The notes: generated by a model from the letters alone, not told the origin. Numbered from the stretch's first letter, positions 23,813 to 32,344 are shown. The stretch: DNA of 34,511 nucleotides from Planctomycetota bacterium (GCA_003671255.1 QWPF01000019.1:1-34511), one strand, 5' to 3'. A program made the numbers and translations.

Positions 23813-25474
23813 TTATTTTTTGTTGCAAGGAATCATGGTTCCACCACCGGAAAGATAATCATCCGTCACGGGATAATTTTCGAACTGAATCGTGTAATAA
23901 GATTCGAACCACTTTCTGATGTCACCCACCAACCCCGGATCAAAAGAAGGGGAAACATGCAAAGTATTACCCGGGACTTGAAGTCTTATTTCACTCTTCT
24001 CGACAACTACTTTCCCATATTTTAAAACCATGTAAGGCAGTTCAAACATTGCAAGGATATTGGAGCTTTCGTTATAGATGGTAATATCTGCATCCGCCCC
24101 CACGCCAAGATGCCCTTTATTTATAAGCCCAAGCATGCGTGCAGGCCCAGCACGGGTGATAATCGCAATTTCATTAAGCGTGTACTCTCGATCCAAATCT
24201 TTTAAGCAACTGCGCTCCAAAACCCTAGGGTGAATCCTCTTTAAAATCTCTTGCCTGTAAGTTCGATCCATCAACAATTGAATAATTTCCGGATATGCCA
24301 AAAACGAACCACCATTCGGATGATCCGTACTCATTGCTATCTGCCATGGATCTTTAACCAGAAGGTACCATTCCAAACCGATGGCCCATTGCAAAGCGTT
24401 GACAAAACTTTTTTCCTTATAGACCATGGGCACGATGCCACACCCTGCTTCCATTTCGGTATCAGCACTCGTCCATTTTTTTCCAGTTACTTTATGAAGG
24501 TAATACCCCAATGGGCCATCCCCAGTCATGGAGGTGGTTTCGCCAAATAATACCTGACCAACATCAACAGTTACTTCAGGGTGAGAGTTTACAAACTCCG
24601 CAAGTTCTTGCACCTTGGAGCAGAACTTACCCTGATCATCGGGTTCGCCACCATAGCTATGAAATTGAATATGGGTGAGGTGGGCCCTACGACCTTCCAA
24701 AGCATCCATAGTGGCTTGCGTGGTGCGCCAATTCCCCGGAATACCAAGATTATTGCAATGAATATGAACGGCATGAGGAAGGCCGATATCCATCGCTGTC
24801 TGAGATAAACCCTGAATAATTTGCCTCGGGGTGCAGTTAAAGTGGCCGATATCCTGATCAATTTCGCTAATGTTGGCGCCACCGCTTTTCCAAACTTCAA
24901 CCCCACCAGGGTTCACCAATTTAATCGCATAACCCTTCGCAGATTCGAGCAACCAGGCGGTGAAACTCTTAAGCTTTTCATTATCTTTTTTGGCAATCTG
25001 CTCTAAGGCATAATGATTATTACCCATCAGAAGGTAAAACCCTTTGTCAATGATGGGGGTATCTTGAAGCTCTTCGTGGGCATGCCTTGCGCTTAGAGGG
25101 GGAACCGCTGCATCGAAGGCGGTAGTGTATCCAAGGCCTGCATAAAGGTACCCAGTAGCAAAGGTACTAGGCACACTGCCTATAGTTCCTGATCTGGTTA
25201 AAGCCGTTCTTGAAACATGAGGAGCATAGCGTTTATCTTCAGGGCGCATTTTCCTGGCAAGATTAACCTTAGGCCCAGCGATATGGCAATGCATATCAAC
25301 GCCGCCTGGCATAATAATCCTGCCCGTGGCGTCGATAACTTTTTCAGGAAGAATATCAGCTTCAATGGGGGGTGCAATAATTTTGCCATCTTTGATCCAG
25401 ATATCTCGGACTTCGCCGTTGATACCATGGGTTGGGTCGTAAATTTTCCCGCCTTTGATTACAGTAATCGCCAT
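23813..25474 (-). CDS. fhcA: Formylmethanofuran dehydrogenase/formyltransferase-hydrolase subunit A
   Basis: Amidohydrolase subunit that interconverts formyl-methanofuran (or methylofuran) and formate at a dinuclear zinc site; 553 residues from ATG 25474. Metal ligands by family pattern: H62-x-H64 (DMHCHIAG), K185 (YAIKLVNPGG, the lysine carboxylated in archaeal FwdA), H239 or H237 (HAVHIHCNN), H268 (THIQFH) and D384 (STDHPNGGSF). TNVHHDIYN-type dihydropyrimidinase features are absent, and the long FwdA-specific segments RKMRPEDKRY and NGGSFLAYPEII favour FwdA over hydantoinase. A longer reading to 25513 is possible but would start inside the short gap after fhcB; MAITVIKGGKIYDP is the usual beginning. 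It follows fhcB by 41 bases and precedes the PII gene by 19. Confidence 0.94.
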   Translation of the reverse strand: MAITVIKGGKIYDPTHGINGEVRDIWIKDGKIIAPPIEADILPEKVIDATGRIIMPGGVDMHCHIAGPKVNLARKMRPEDKRYAPHVSRTALTRSGTIGSVPSTFATGYLYAGLGYTTAFDAAVPPLSARHAHEELQDTPIIDKGFYLLMGNNHYALEQIAKKDNEKLKSFTAWLLESAKGYAIKLVNPGGVEVWKSGGANISEIDQDIGHFNCTPRQIIQGLSQTAMDIGLPHAVHIHCNNLGIPGNWRTTQATMDALEGRRAHLTHIQFHSYGGEPDDQGKFCSKVQELAEFVNSHPEVTVDVGQVLFGETTSMTGDGPLGYYLHKVTGKKWTSADTEMEAGCGIVPMVYKEKSFVNALQWAIGLEWYLLVKDPWQIAMSTDHPNGGSFLAYPEIIQLLMDRTYRQEILKRIHPRVLERSCLKDLDREYTLNEIAIITRAGPARMLGLINKGHLGVGADADITIYNESSNILAMFELPYMVLKYGKVVVEKSEIRLQVPGNTLHVSPSFDPGLVGDIRKWFESYYTIQFENYPVTDDYLSGGGTMIPCNKK

Positions 25475-25515
25475 CCTGATGCACCTGCTTGGTAAGTCAT
25501 TATTAAAAATCAAAA

Positions 25516-26835
25516 CTAATTGGAAGCTTGAAGTTTTTCTTTCAACAAGTGAAGAACCTTCTTTTCCAAGGCACGCAATATTTTCTCATCGCTTGGATAG
25601 GGAGATTCAAACGCAGGGCGCAACGGAATAGGAACATCATCCATGCGATAAACTGTTCCGGGAACATTAATCCCATAAGTTGCAGTAGTGAATGCAACAG
25701 CAGCAGCACGGGTGGTGGAAGTTTCCTTGGTATCAAGAGCGATATAGGGAATAGACGCCAAATGGTCACGCGCAGCCTGCGAGAAATTCCCCATGGGATC
25801 CGATGCGATAATCATTGCAGCATCAGCTTCTTTTCTGGCTAAGGTATCAGTAGTGGTGAACTCGCCCGGATTAAACCGGGGGTAGCCCCTGCCAAGGTTA
25901 ACTCCAAAGGGATAGCCAGTTTGCCAGCTAACCACATTATCCGCACCAGTAACATTGCCATGCCCACGCATGGGGTTGGCGTAAAATCTGGTAAAAGCAT
26001 TTAGGTCTCTTGCAAGCGCCAGGGCAGCTTCAACATTAAGATGCTTTCCTCGAGTCATGGAAAGCCCCATGCCAAAGAAGAGAACACCAAACTTACACGC
26101 CTTCATTCTGTCTACAAGGTTTTGCAACTGCTCAAGAGTCACCCCGGTATCAATCAAATCAGCTTCATTAATAGTCAAACCCTTGACCAATGCCCTAAGC
26201 ATCCAAAGCACTTCAAAATCTTTACGAGGCTTAATTTGAAGAAAGATATCCGCTGCTGGCGCACTTTTAGTCCTGCGCACATCCACCAAAACCACAGTGC
26301 GATCTTTTCGACCATTGGGAACAAACAGCCCCTTAGGCATGGTAGAATACCTGCCCCAATGTCTGGGATGCGACTCTGCAGGATTGGATCCCCAAAAAAT
26401 CACGAGGTCAGCACGATTGCGAACTTCCCCCAAAGAACAGGTGATTTCGCCCACCCCTTGAAATGCCATTCCAGAGGGCCCATGGCAAACCGAAGTAGTT
26501 GTATCAATAGAAGCCCCGACCCAATCAGCGATGGCAACGGTAACTCGTTGAGCCTCGCAAGTGGTATCAGATAGCCCGTAAATAATAGGGAATTTTGCAT
26601 CGACCAAAATGCGGGCAGCTTCCTCCACTGCTTCTTCAACCGTAGCTTCTTTACCCCGAATGCGGGCAACCGGCCCCTCCCCCGCCTGATGATTTAAAAA
26701 CCAAGCCTTCCCCAAAACACACGCATTCTTCGCTTTGGTTATGTGGTTTCCTTCGACCGTTAATTCGATATCATCACAAACGCAGCCACAAAAAGTGCAG
26801 GTCGCATTCGATACTACTTTTAATTCATTTTGCAT
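25516..26835 (-). CDS. fhcB: Formylmethanofuran dehydrogenase subunit B (molybdo/tungstopterin type)
   Basis: In archaea FwdB reduces CO2 to formate (or the reverse) at a tungsten or molybdenum bis-pterin centre. This 439-residue protein keeps the residues expected for that chemistry: an N-terminal [4Fe-4S] set C13-x2-C16-x3-C20 and C39 (CTFCGCVC, NAC), the metal-ligand Cys117-His118 in SVCHGP, and Arg290 in PMRGHGNVTG. Other family blocks are WGSNPAESHPRHWGRYS, VVLVDVRRTKSAPAADI, FGMGLSMTRGKH, RFNPGEFTTTD and IIASDPMGNF. The Cys codon is TGC, so it is not a selenoprotein. The hydrolytic Fhc complex of Methylobacterium has a FhcB that, as I recall, lacks the metal cofactor, so this version looks more archaeal. 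AGGGGG lies seven bases before the ATG. The fwdD gene is 21 bases upstream and fhcA is downstream; subunits C and the formyltransferase (FhcD/Ftr) are not in the window. Confidence 0.94.
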   Translation of the reverse strand: MQNELKVVSNATCTFCGCVCDDIELTVEGNHITKAKNACVLGKAWFLNHQAGEGPVARIRGKEATVEEAVEEAARILVDAKFPIIYGLSDTTCEAQRVTVAIADWVGASIDTTTSVCHGPSGMAFQGVGEITCSLGEVRNRADLVIFWGSNPAESHPRHWGRYSTMPKGLFVPNGRKDRTVVLVDVRRTKSAPAADIFLQIKPRKDFEVLWMLRALVKGLTINEADLIDTGVTLEQLQNLVDRMKACKFGVLFFGMGLSMTRGKHLNVEAALALARDLNAFTRFYANPMRGHGNVTGADNVVSWQTGYPFGVNLGRGYPRFNPGEFTTTDTLARKEADAAMIIASDPMGNFSQAARDHLASIPYIALDTKETSTTRAAAVAFTTATYGINVPGTVYRMDDVPIPLRPAFESPYPSDEKILRALEKKVLHLLKEKLQASN

Positions 26836-26856
26836 ATTAAAACCCCCTCAGGGTCA

Positions 26857-27228
26857 TCAATCTTTTTTAATGGCACAAACCTTGGAAAGATAAACATCTG
26901 TGCCCTTGCTATTAGGCATGCCTGTACCGTGTGTATCTGAACCCATCAGGCGACTCGACCAATCACCATATGCCATGAACAGTAACCCAGAAGGGAGTTC
27001 CTTTTCCTTGGCAGCAACACAGGGGATTTCAATAGATCGTTGTTCCGATCGGATACATACGAGATCACCAGCCGCCAAACCAAGTCTGGTCAAATCTTCA
27101 GGGCAAATTTGAACCACGCCCGTTTCCTCAAGATACTCCTTGCTGAATTTACTTTCATTCATGGAAGTACCCTGCCTGGTGCTTCGACCAGAAATCAGAA
27201 TAAACAGTTCTTCTTGGTTTTTATTCAT
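26857..27228 (-). CDS. fwdD: Formylmethanofuran dehydrogenase subunit D-like (molybdopterin dinucleotide-binding)
   Basis: A 123-residue protein that matches the small molybdopterin-dinucleotide-binding domain that in archaea is the separate subunit FwdD/FmdD and completes the pterin site of FwdB. Visible features: SGRSTRQG (13-20), a double-psi-barrel core with CPEDLTRLGLAAGDLVCIRS and EIPCVAA, and the conserved GTGMPNSKG (101-109). It sits 21 bases upstream of fhcB on the same strand. No ribosome-binding sequence is seen; instead TATAAT lies only 6 bases before the ATG, so the transcript may be leaderless. It is the first gene of the run and faces the HDAC-family stop 92 bases upstream. Confidence 0.85.
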   Translation of the reverse strand: MNKNQEELFILISGRSTRQGTSMNESKFSKEYLEETGVVQICPEDLTRLGLAAGDLVCIRSEQRSIEIPCVAAKEKELPSGLLFMAYGDWSSRLMGSDTHGTGMPNSKGTDVYLSKVCAIKKD

Positions 27229-27234
27229 GAAGCT

Positions 27235-27240
27235 ATTATA
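27235..27240 (-). promoter_or_regulatory. Consensus -10 (TATAAT) of the fwdD-fhcB-fhcA run
   Basis: TATAAT reads on the minus strand with its last base 6 nt before the fwdD ATG, so transcription would begin at or next to the start codon. No good -35 is found at 16-18 bases (TATCGC at 17); TTGACT occurs but 29 bases away. Moderate to weak support. Confidence 0.35.
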
Positions 27241-27320
27241 GAGTATTCTTCTTGGTTGCGATAATACGCAGTCAAACTATTCTTCGACTTCTTGACCTTT
27301 TAATAATACCCTGAAAGAGT

Positions 27321-28259
27321 CTAATTCTTAACTAAAAGTGCGCTTAAATGCTCTTTAAGCCCCTGACTTAAGCCTTCCATGCTGTAACCGCCCTCGAGGC
27401 AGGAAACAATCTTTCCCTTGCAACAAGAATTTGCAAGCGACTGCAACACCTTGGTCATGGTGCCAAAGTCTTCTGGCTCTAACCCCAAATCCCCCACCGG
27501 ATCCCTATGATCTGCATCAAACCCCGCACTTAAAATCACCAACTCAGGCTTGAACTCAAAAGCCTTTTGAATACCTTTTTCCCATGCCGCAAGATATTCT
27601 TTTCGTGAAATCCCATAGGAAAGTGGAACATTTAGATTTGTACCCAACCCTTTTAAAGCCCCGGTTTCCAAAGCCGCACCAGTGCCCGGGTAAAAACCAT
27701 TCCCATATCGGTGAATGCTCAAAAAGAATACTTGCGGATCTTCATAAAAGATATCTTGAGTGCCATTACCATGGTGCACATCCCAATCCAGAATCAAAAC
27801 TTTGTTTAATTGATGAACAGAAAGTGCTCGCTTAGCAGCCAAAGCCACATTATTAAACAAACAAAAACCCATACTCTTGATGGCATTAGCATGATGCCCG
27901 GGTGGGCGGACCAAACATAAAGCGTTTTGCTGTTTACCTGTCAACACTTGATCAACAGCTTTGGTGCAGGCACCCGCAGCAAACAAAGAAACCTTGAAAG
28001 AATCCGGACATACCACGGTATCGGGGTCGGCTTTGCCACCGCCATGCGCTGCTATCTGCCTTATTTGCTCAACCTGCTTGGGGCCATGAAGCTGCGATAA
28101 TTCTTTTTCAGTTAATGCATCCCAAGCAACAGAATCACACTTCAACCCAAGGCCTGATTTTTCAAGCATGGATTCAATTGCAACCAAGCGTTCGGGGCTC
28201 TCTGGATGCTTGCCAGTCTTATGCTTCAGAAATTCAGCAGATCGCAGCAAAAGTGTCAT
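27321..28259 (-). CDS. Histone deacetylase-family (class II-type) amidohydrolase
   Basis: Zinc-dependent deacetylase fold, 312 residues. Family residues are intact: H122-H123 (RPPGHHA), zinc ligands D160 and H162 (LDWDVHHGNGTQ), D248 (SAGFDADHRDP) and the catalytic Tyr292 in LEGGY. Bacterial members deacetylate polyamines, acetoin-related compounds or protein lysines; the sequence does not say which. The gene starts 6 bases after the stop of the HEAT-repeat protein gene, so the two are co-transcribed, but the HEAT protein appears to be exported while this enzyme has no signal peptide. No clear ribosome site is visible before the ATG. Nothing suggests loss of activity. Confidence 0.93.
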   Translation of the reverse strand: MTLLLRSAEFLKHKTGKHPESPERLVAIESMLEKSGLGLKCDSVAWDALTEKELSQLHGPKQVEQIRQIAAHGGGKADPDTVVCPDSFKVSLFAAGACTKAVDQVLTGKQQNALCLVRPPGHHANAIKSMGFCLFNNVALAAKRALSVHQLNKVLILDWDVHHGNGTQDIFYEDPQVFFLSIHRYGNGFYPGTGAALETGALKGLGTNLNVPLSYGISRKEYLAAWEKGIQKAFEFKPELVILSAGFDADHRDPVGDLGLEPEDFGTMTKVLQSLANSCCKGKIVSCLEGGYSMEGLSQGLKEHLSALLVKN

Positions 28260-28265
28260 TATAAT

Positions 28266-31001
28266 TTACTTATCGTTATTCTTTTCCTCCACCTTGGCAG
28301 GTGGTTTGAGCTTTTCTTCATCCTTGGGTTTGGGCATGGGTGGAGCAAAGCCAGGAACAGGGCCGGGAAAATCCAGCAGCCTTTTCCCAGTGGTTACAGG
28401 CCCGGGTTTCAATGCACCTACAAGGCTTGAAAAAAAGAACACCAACTCGGGCTCACCGGCTGGTTGCATGCAAGATCGCTCTAGCAAAGTTACTTCTTCA
28501 AGCGACATAAGAGTCCCGTTTCGCTGAATATGTTTAATCAAAGCTTGAACCGCTGCGATTCTAACAGGGGGAATTCTTTTTCCATCCATCACAATAGCAG
28601 CAAGTTCTGGTTGAACTCTTCCGAGTGCTAAATTACCCAAAGCTTCAGCTAAATAAATCATACCTTGATCGCTAAGGCGCCCTGGGGTAAGTGCAGAAAG
28701 CAATGCAACAGTTGCAGGCCGGGCATCATAGCCTGGCAATTCGCCCTTAGCGATTTTCGCGAGCCAGAACACAGCAGCTTCAGCGTAGTTTTTTCGTTCT
28801 TCTTCGGTAAGTGCGGGGGCCCCCATCTCGGCAAATACCAGTTGAATATCTCGCTGAATTGCTTTGCTATCAGAAAAATGCCCCGTCGAAACAACCCGAA
28901 TGTTATCCTGCTTCTTAAAATGTTTTTTAAGAGCTTCTACTCTTTTACCAACTTCAACTTCATATTCATCCCCAACTGCAGCAAGGATTATCCTCAGGTC
29001 TTTTTCATCGATCAAAGTTTTTTGAATACCCTTATACTTAAAGTTCAAATCCTTGATTTCTTGAAGGTGCCCATCATTAATCACCGACAGTGTTTCAGCA
29101 AACTGCTTTTCAGTCGCTTCGATATCCGATTCATTCCGTTTTTTTCGAACCTCTTTTAATTCTCTTTCAAATCGCTCATTGATCTTTTTAACCGTATCTC
29201 GTTGATTGATCTCGATGGCTTCGCGATCTTTCTTATACGCTGCTACAATCTCATCAATTTGTTTCAGCCTGCCACTTGCCTTGCGATATCGATCAACCAA
29301 ATCCTTTGCCAAACTGCCTTCAGGCACAGCAGCAAGAAAAATTGGAACCCGCGCAGCATAAGACTCTGCTTTGATACTTGCTAATAAGTAGTGGATTCCT
29401 GGATCAGGCAAAGTGGATTCAATAAAAACCGCATCAATATCCGCAGCCTTTTCAAGCCTTTTTATGGTTTCCATGCCATTGGCTGTAAGAATAGGATCGG
29501 CACCCGCATCTCGCATAACGCCAACCACCTTATGGCGCCAATCTTCATTCCCAACAGCAACCAAAACTCTGGGCTTGTTCATAACCATGGGTTCTGCACG
29601 AAGCGCTCGTGCCAAGACTTCAACCACCTCAGCACTCGCCTTGGATATTTGCGAATTGGGAATATTAAGAAGAGCAAGAGCTGCGGCCATTTCGACCCTG
29701 CGGTCACCATAATTCAAAGCCTGAGTAAGAGGTGCAACCCTGTTGCCTTTGGGCATAGCGGCTCTTAATTCAGCCATATCTCCTAATGCGCGAGTAACTG
29801 CAAGCACTACCCCCGTTTGTTTTTCCCTTAAAGCGCGATCCAAAACAGCAAGGAGCAAATCTGCATCAACAGTGTTAAGCAGAATATGCAAATCTGGATT
29901 AGAACGAATTAAAGGAAGCCTGACATCGGTTTTTTCGAGATGCCCATGGAGGGTATTAAGAAGCTGAAGGATTTGAGTATCTTTATCGGTTGGGTTTAAG
30001 ATCAACGCCATCGAACTGTAACGGGCAGCATAATAGGAATTAGCTTTTTTAACATCAACAGTAGGAAGTTCGGGCCATCCTGAAGCAACCATCATGCCAT
30101 CCCAGCGCCAGATTTGAACCCGCGCAGGATCAGGGAAATGAACTTTACCTTTGTAGTAATTCTCTGCAAGCAAGAGAAGCTCTTTTCTAGCTTCAGGAAG
30201 AGCTCCAAGCTCCAAATTAGTCAATTTAGAAATAGCAAGCTTGGCTTTATTTTTAAGCCCTTCAGACCTTCGAGGATCACTGGAAACAAACCAAAGTTCA
30301 GGCACTGCCTGAATTGCGCCCCGGGCCACCAACACATCGATCAAATCCACTTGGGCAGATACGGGCATTCCCTCAAGAGCCGCAATCATAGGGGCTTCAA
30401 CTTCAGATCCGAGTCTTTTTAATGCATCAAGAATGTATGCCTTTTCAATGATGGTTTGCTTTGCCAAGTCTGCAATTAGAAAAGGAACCGAGTAAGCTCC
30501 ACTTCGATAAAGTTCTTTAAAAGCAAACGCTCTCTCTTCAGGATTCCCCTGTAATTGCTGGATAAGTTTTGCAATTCTTTCGGGGTCTTGAAGCTTTTTG
30601 AGGGAAGCTGCTCCCGCCATTTGAATCAAATCATCTGCTTCCTTTTTGGCCTGATCATTTAAGATTTTATCTTTCGACCAGACAGGAACAAGCCTGAGTT
30701 TGAAAATTGCATTCAAGGTGACTTTATCAACCAAGCTAGAAAGTTCAGCGTCTGCGTATTTTTTCTCGGTAAGGTCGTGAAGGTATCGTGCAGCAAAATC
30801 GTACTTGCCCACCTCTATTTCAAAGGTGATTGCTTCCCAATAATCAAAGATGTTTTGAGGCTGTTTGAAAAACTGCCTGTACCCATCCTTGCGGTTATCT
30901 GGCGGCTTTGGAGCTTCATCTTGTGCAGAAACATGCAGCCCTTCCATGCTAATGCAGGCTATCATCATTCCTAAAGCAAACCTGCGTAATCCATTTACCA
31001 T
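28266..31001 (-). CDS. Secreted HEAT-repeat protein with a degenerate receiver-like domain
   Basis: 911 residues from ATG 31001, with GAGGGAG upstream; a longer reading from 31037 adds 12 residues without support. Residues 1-27 look like a signal peptide (basic start, hydrophobic core FALGMMIACISM, SAQ-type cleavage site), so the protein is probably exported. Residues about 140-470 contain HEAT-like helical repeats, 477-560 a receiver-like alpha/beta domain (KPRVLVAVGNEDWRHKV, then DAVFIESTLPDP), 580-660 a highly charged predicted coiled coil, 720-835 further HEAT repeats, and the C-terminus is Pro/Lys-rich and probably disordered. In the receiver-like part the phosphoacceptor Asp position is Glu (IES), so phosphorylation is not expected. 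Large HEAT proteins of this kind are common in planctomycetes; the function is unknown. It lies 44 bases after lysA and 6 before the HDAC-family gene. Confidence 0.82.
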   Translation of the reverse strand: MVNGLRRFALGMMIACISMEGLHVSAQDEAPKPPDNRKDGYRQFFKQPQNIFDYWEAITFEIEVGKYDFAARYLHDLTEKKYADAELSSLVDKVTLNAIFKLRLVPVWSKDKILNDQAKKEADDLIQMAGAASLKKLQDPERIAKLIQQLQGNPEERAFAFKELYRSGAYSVPFLIADLAKQTIIEKAYILDALKRLGSEVEAPMIAALEGMPVSAQVDLIDVLVARGAIQAVPELWFVSSDPRRSEGLKNKAKLAISKLTNLELGALPEARKELLLLAENYYKGKVHFPDPARVQIWRWDGMMVASGWPELPTVDVKKANSYYAARYSSMALILNPTDKDTQILQLLNTLHGHLEKTDVRLPLIRSNPDLHILLNTVDADLLLAVLDRALREKQTGVVLAVTRALGDMAELRAAMPKGNRVAPLTQALNYGDRRVEMAAALALLNIPNSQISKASAEVVEVLARALRAEPMVMNKPRVLVAVGNEDWRHKVVGVMRDAGADPILTANGMETIKRLEKAADIDAVFIESTLPDPGIHYLLASIKAESYAARVPIFLAAVPEGSLAKDLVDRYRKASGRLKQIDEIVAAYKKDREAIEINQRDTVKKINERFERELKEVRKKRNESDIEATEKQFAETLSVINDGHLQEIKDLNFKYKGIQKTLIDEKDLRIILAAVGDEYEVEVGKRVEALKKHFKKQDNIRVVSTGHFSDSKAIQRDIQLVFAEMGAPALTEEERKNYAEAAVFWLAKIAKGELPGYDARPATVALLSALTPGRLSDQGMIYLAEALGNLALGRVQPELAAIVMDGKRIPPVRIAAVQALIKHIQRNGTLMSLEEVTLLERSCMQPAGEPELVFFFSSLVGALKPGPVTTGKRLLDFPGPVPGFAPPMPKPKDEEKLKPPAKVEEKNNDK

Positions 31002-31045
31002 AACTAGCTCCCTCTTTTCAAAAAGCCTGCAAAGCACTTCGATTT

Positions 31046-32344
31046 CTAATTCGGCAATGCCATCGCTTCAAGTTCCGGACCAACTAAATCCTGATAAGTT
31101 TCACGACGGCGTATCAACTTGCTGGTTTCACCATCCACCAATACTTCCGCTGCCCTAACACGACTGTTGTAATTCGAACTCATCGACATGCCATAAGCGC
31201 CTGCGCTAAAAGTTGCAAGCAAATCGCCTCGTTTCATAGGCGGCAATGATCTGCCCTTGGCAAGAAAATCTCCGGATTCGCAAACAGGACCAACCACATC
31301 AACTTTCAACCCGCCCGGCACATCCATTTCGTAATCTTCCGGAAGGTTTGGAAACTCGGCAGAAGGCTCCGCAGGCCAGACACGATGAAACGAATCGTAA
31401 AGAGTCGGCCTAATTAAATCATTCATTGCAGCATCTTGAATAATAAAATGCTTGCCACCAGATTCTTTGGTGTAAATCACTCGGCTTAACAATAGCCCTG
31501 CATTCCCAACAATGAATCGCCCGGGTTCCAAAACCAATTTGCATTTGGCTTCTTTTACTGCAGGAACAATCACCTCTGCAAATGCCTTTGCGGGTTGGGC
31601 TTCCTGCTTGCGGTAATGAATCCCAAAACCACCGCCCATGTTCATCACACTTATCGGGTGCCCCTGCTCGCGCAGTTTAGCTATCAAATTCAAAGCCTTA
31701 GCTACACCCAAGCGATAGGGTTCAGCCGAAAGAATCGGCGATCCCAAATGCATATGCAGGCCAATCACCTTGACCCCAAGGTTCCCAAGAATCCCCTTGG
31801 CAACATCTAATACAGTTTCAATATCCAGACCAAATTTAACACCCTTCACACTGGTATCAGTCTTAGCATGGGTTTTTGGCGGCAGATCGGGGTTCACCCT
31901 TAATGCAACAGATGCGACCTTCCCCATCGATTTTGCAACATGACCCAAGGCATGCAATTCCTGCTCACTTTCAACATTAAAAAGCGAGACATTGTTATCA
32001 AGTGCGAAGCGGAATTCCGCATCGGTCTTACCCACACCTGCAAAAACAATTTTGTCTCCCTTGCCACCCGCAAGCAATGCACGATGCAATTCCCCACCAC
32101 TAGTTACATCAAAACCAGAACCGTGTTCCGCCATCACTTTGCAAAGCGCAACATTGCCATTGGTTTTAACGGAATAACAAATCAGAGGCTCAACTTCTTT
32201 GAACGCTTCTTGGATTTGACGAAGGTGATGAACAAGCGTGGCTTTACTGTAGATATAAAGCGGAGTTCCATAGCGCTCAGCAAGTTGAGCAACGGGAATA
32301 TTTTCACAATAAAGGGAACGACTTCGATAAGCAAAATGATCCAT
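31046..32344 (-). CDS. lysA: Diaminopimelate decarboxylase
   Basis: Makes L-lysine from meso-diaminopimelate; PLP enzyme of the alanine racemase-like fold III group, 432 residues. The PLP lysine is K60 in CYSVKTN; GFDVTSGGEL, the glycine loop NMGGGFGIHY, the phosphate-binding EPGRFIVGNAG, and the CESGDFLAKGRSLP segment (active-site Cys from the other subunit) all match LysA, as does GAYGMSMSSNYNSR. The motif before the glycine loop reads LHMHLGSPI where most LysA proteins have H-x-H-I-G-S. Related decarboxylases (for carboxynorspermidine or ornithine) share the fold, but the overall motifs favour LysA. GGGG about ten bases before the ATG may serve as ribosome site. It follows argH by 77 bases. 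Confidence 0.95.
   Translation of the reverse strand: MDHFAYRSRSLYCENIPVAQLAERYGTPLYIYSKATLVHHLRQIQEAFKEVEPLICYSVKTNGNVALCKVMAEHGSGFDVTSGGELHRALLAGGKGDKIVFAGVGKTDAEFRFALDNNVSLFNVESEQELHALGHVAKSMGKVASVALRVNPDLPPKTHAKTDTSVKGVKFGLDIETVLDVAKGILGNLGVKVIGLHMHLGSPILSAEPYRLGVAKALNLIAKLREQGHPISVMNMGGGFGIHYRKQEAQPAKAFAEVIVPAVKEAKCKLVLEPGRFIVGNAGLLLSRVIYTKESGGKHFIIQDAAMNDLIRPTLYDSFHRVWPAEPSAEFPNLPEDYEMDVPGGLKVDVVGPVCESGDFLAKGRSLPPMKRGDLLATFSAGAYGMSMSSNYNSRVRAAEVLVDGETSKLIRRRETYQDLVGPELEAMALPN

Noticed and set aside
23813-25474. Reading this gene as a dihydropyrimidinase/hydantoinase
   Set aside because: The amidohydrolase ligands are shared, but the FwdA-specific segments (RKMRPEDKRY, NGGSFLAYPEII) and the fhcB/fwdD neighbours fit formylmethanofuran dehydrogenase subunit A.
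26485-26487. Selenocysteine at the FhcB metal-ligand position, as in some archaeal enzymes
   Set aside because: The codon is TGC on the minus strand, an ordinary Cys.
26826-26856. CCCTGAGGG near the fhcB start as a terminator or attenuator
   Set aside because: Loop of one base and no following T-run; the GAGGGGG is the ribosome-binding site of fhcB.
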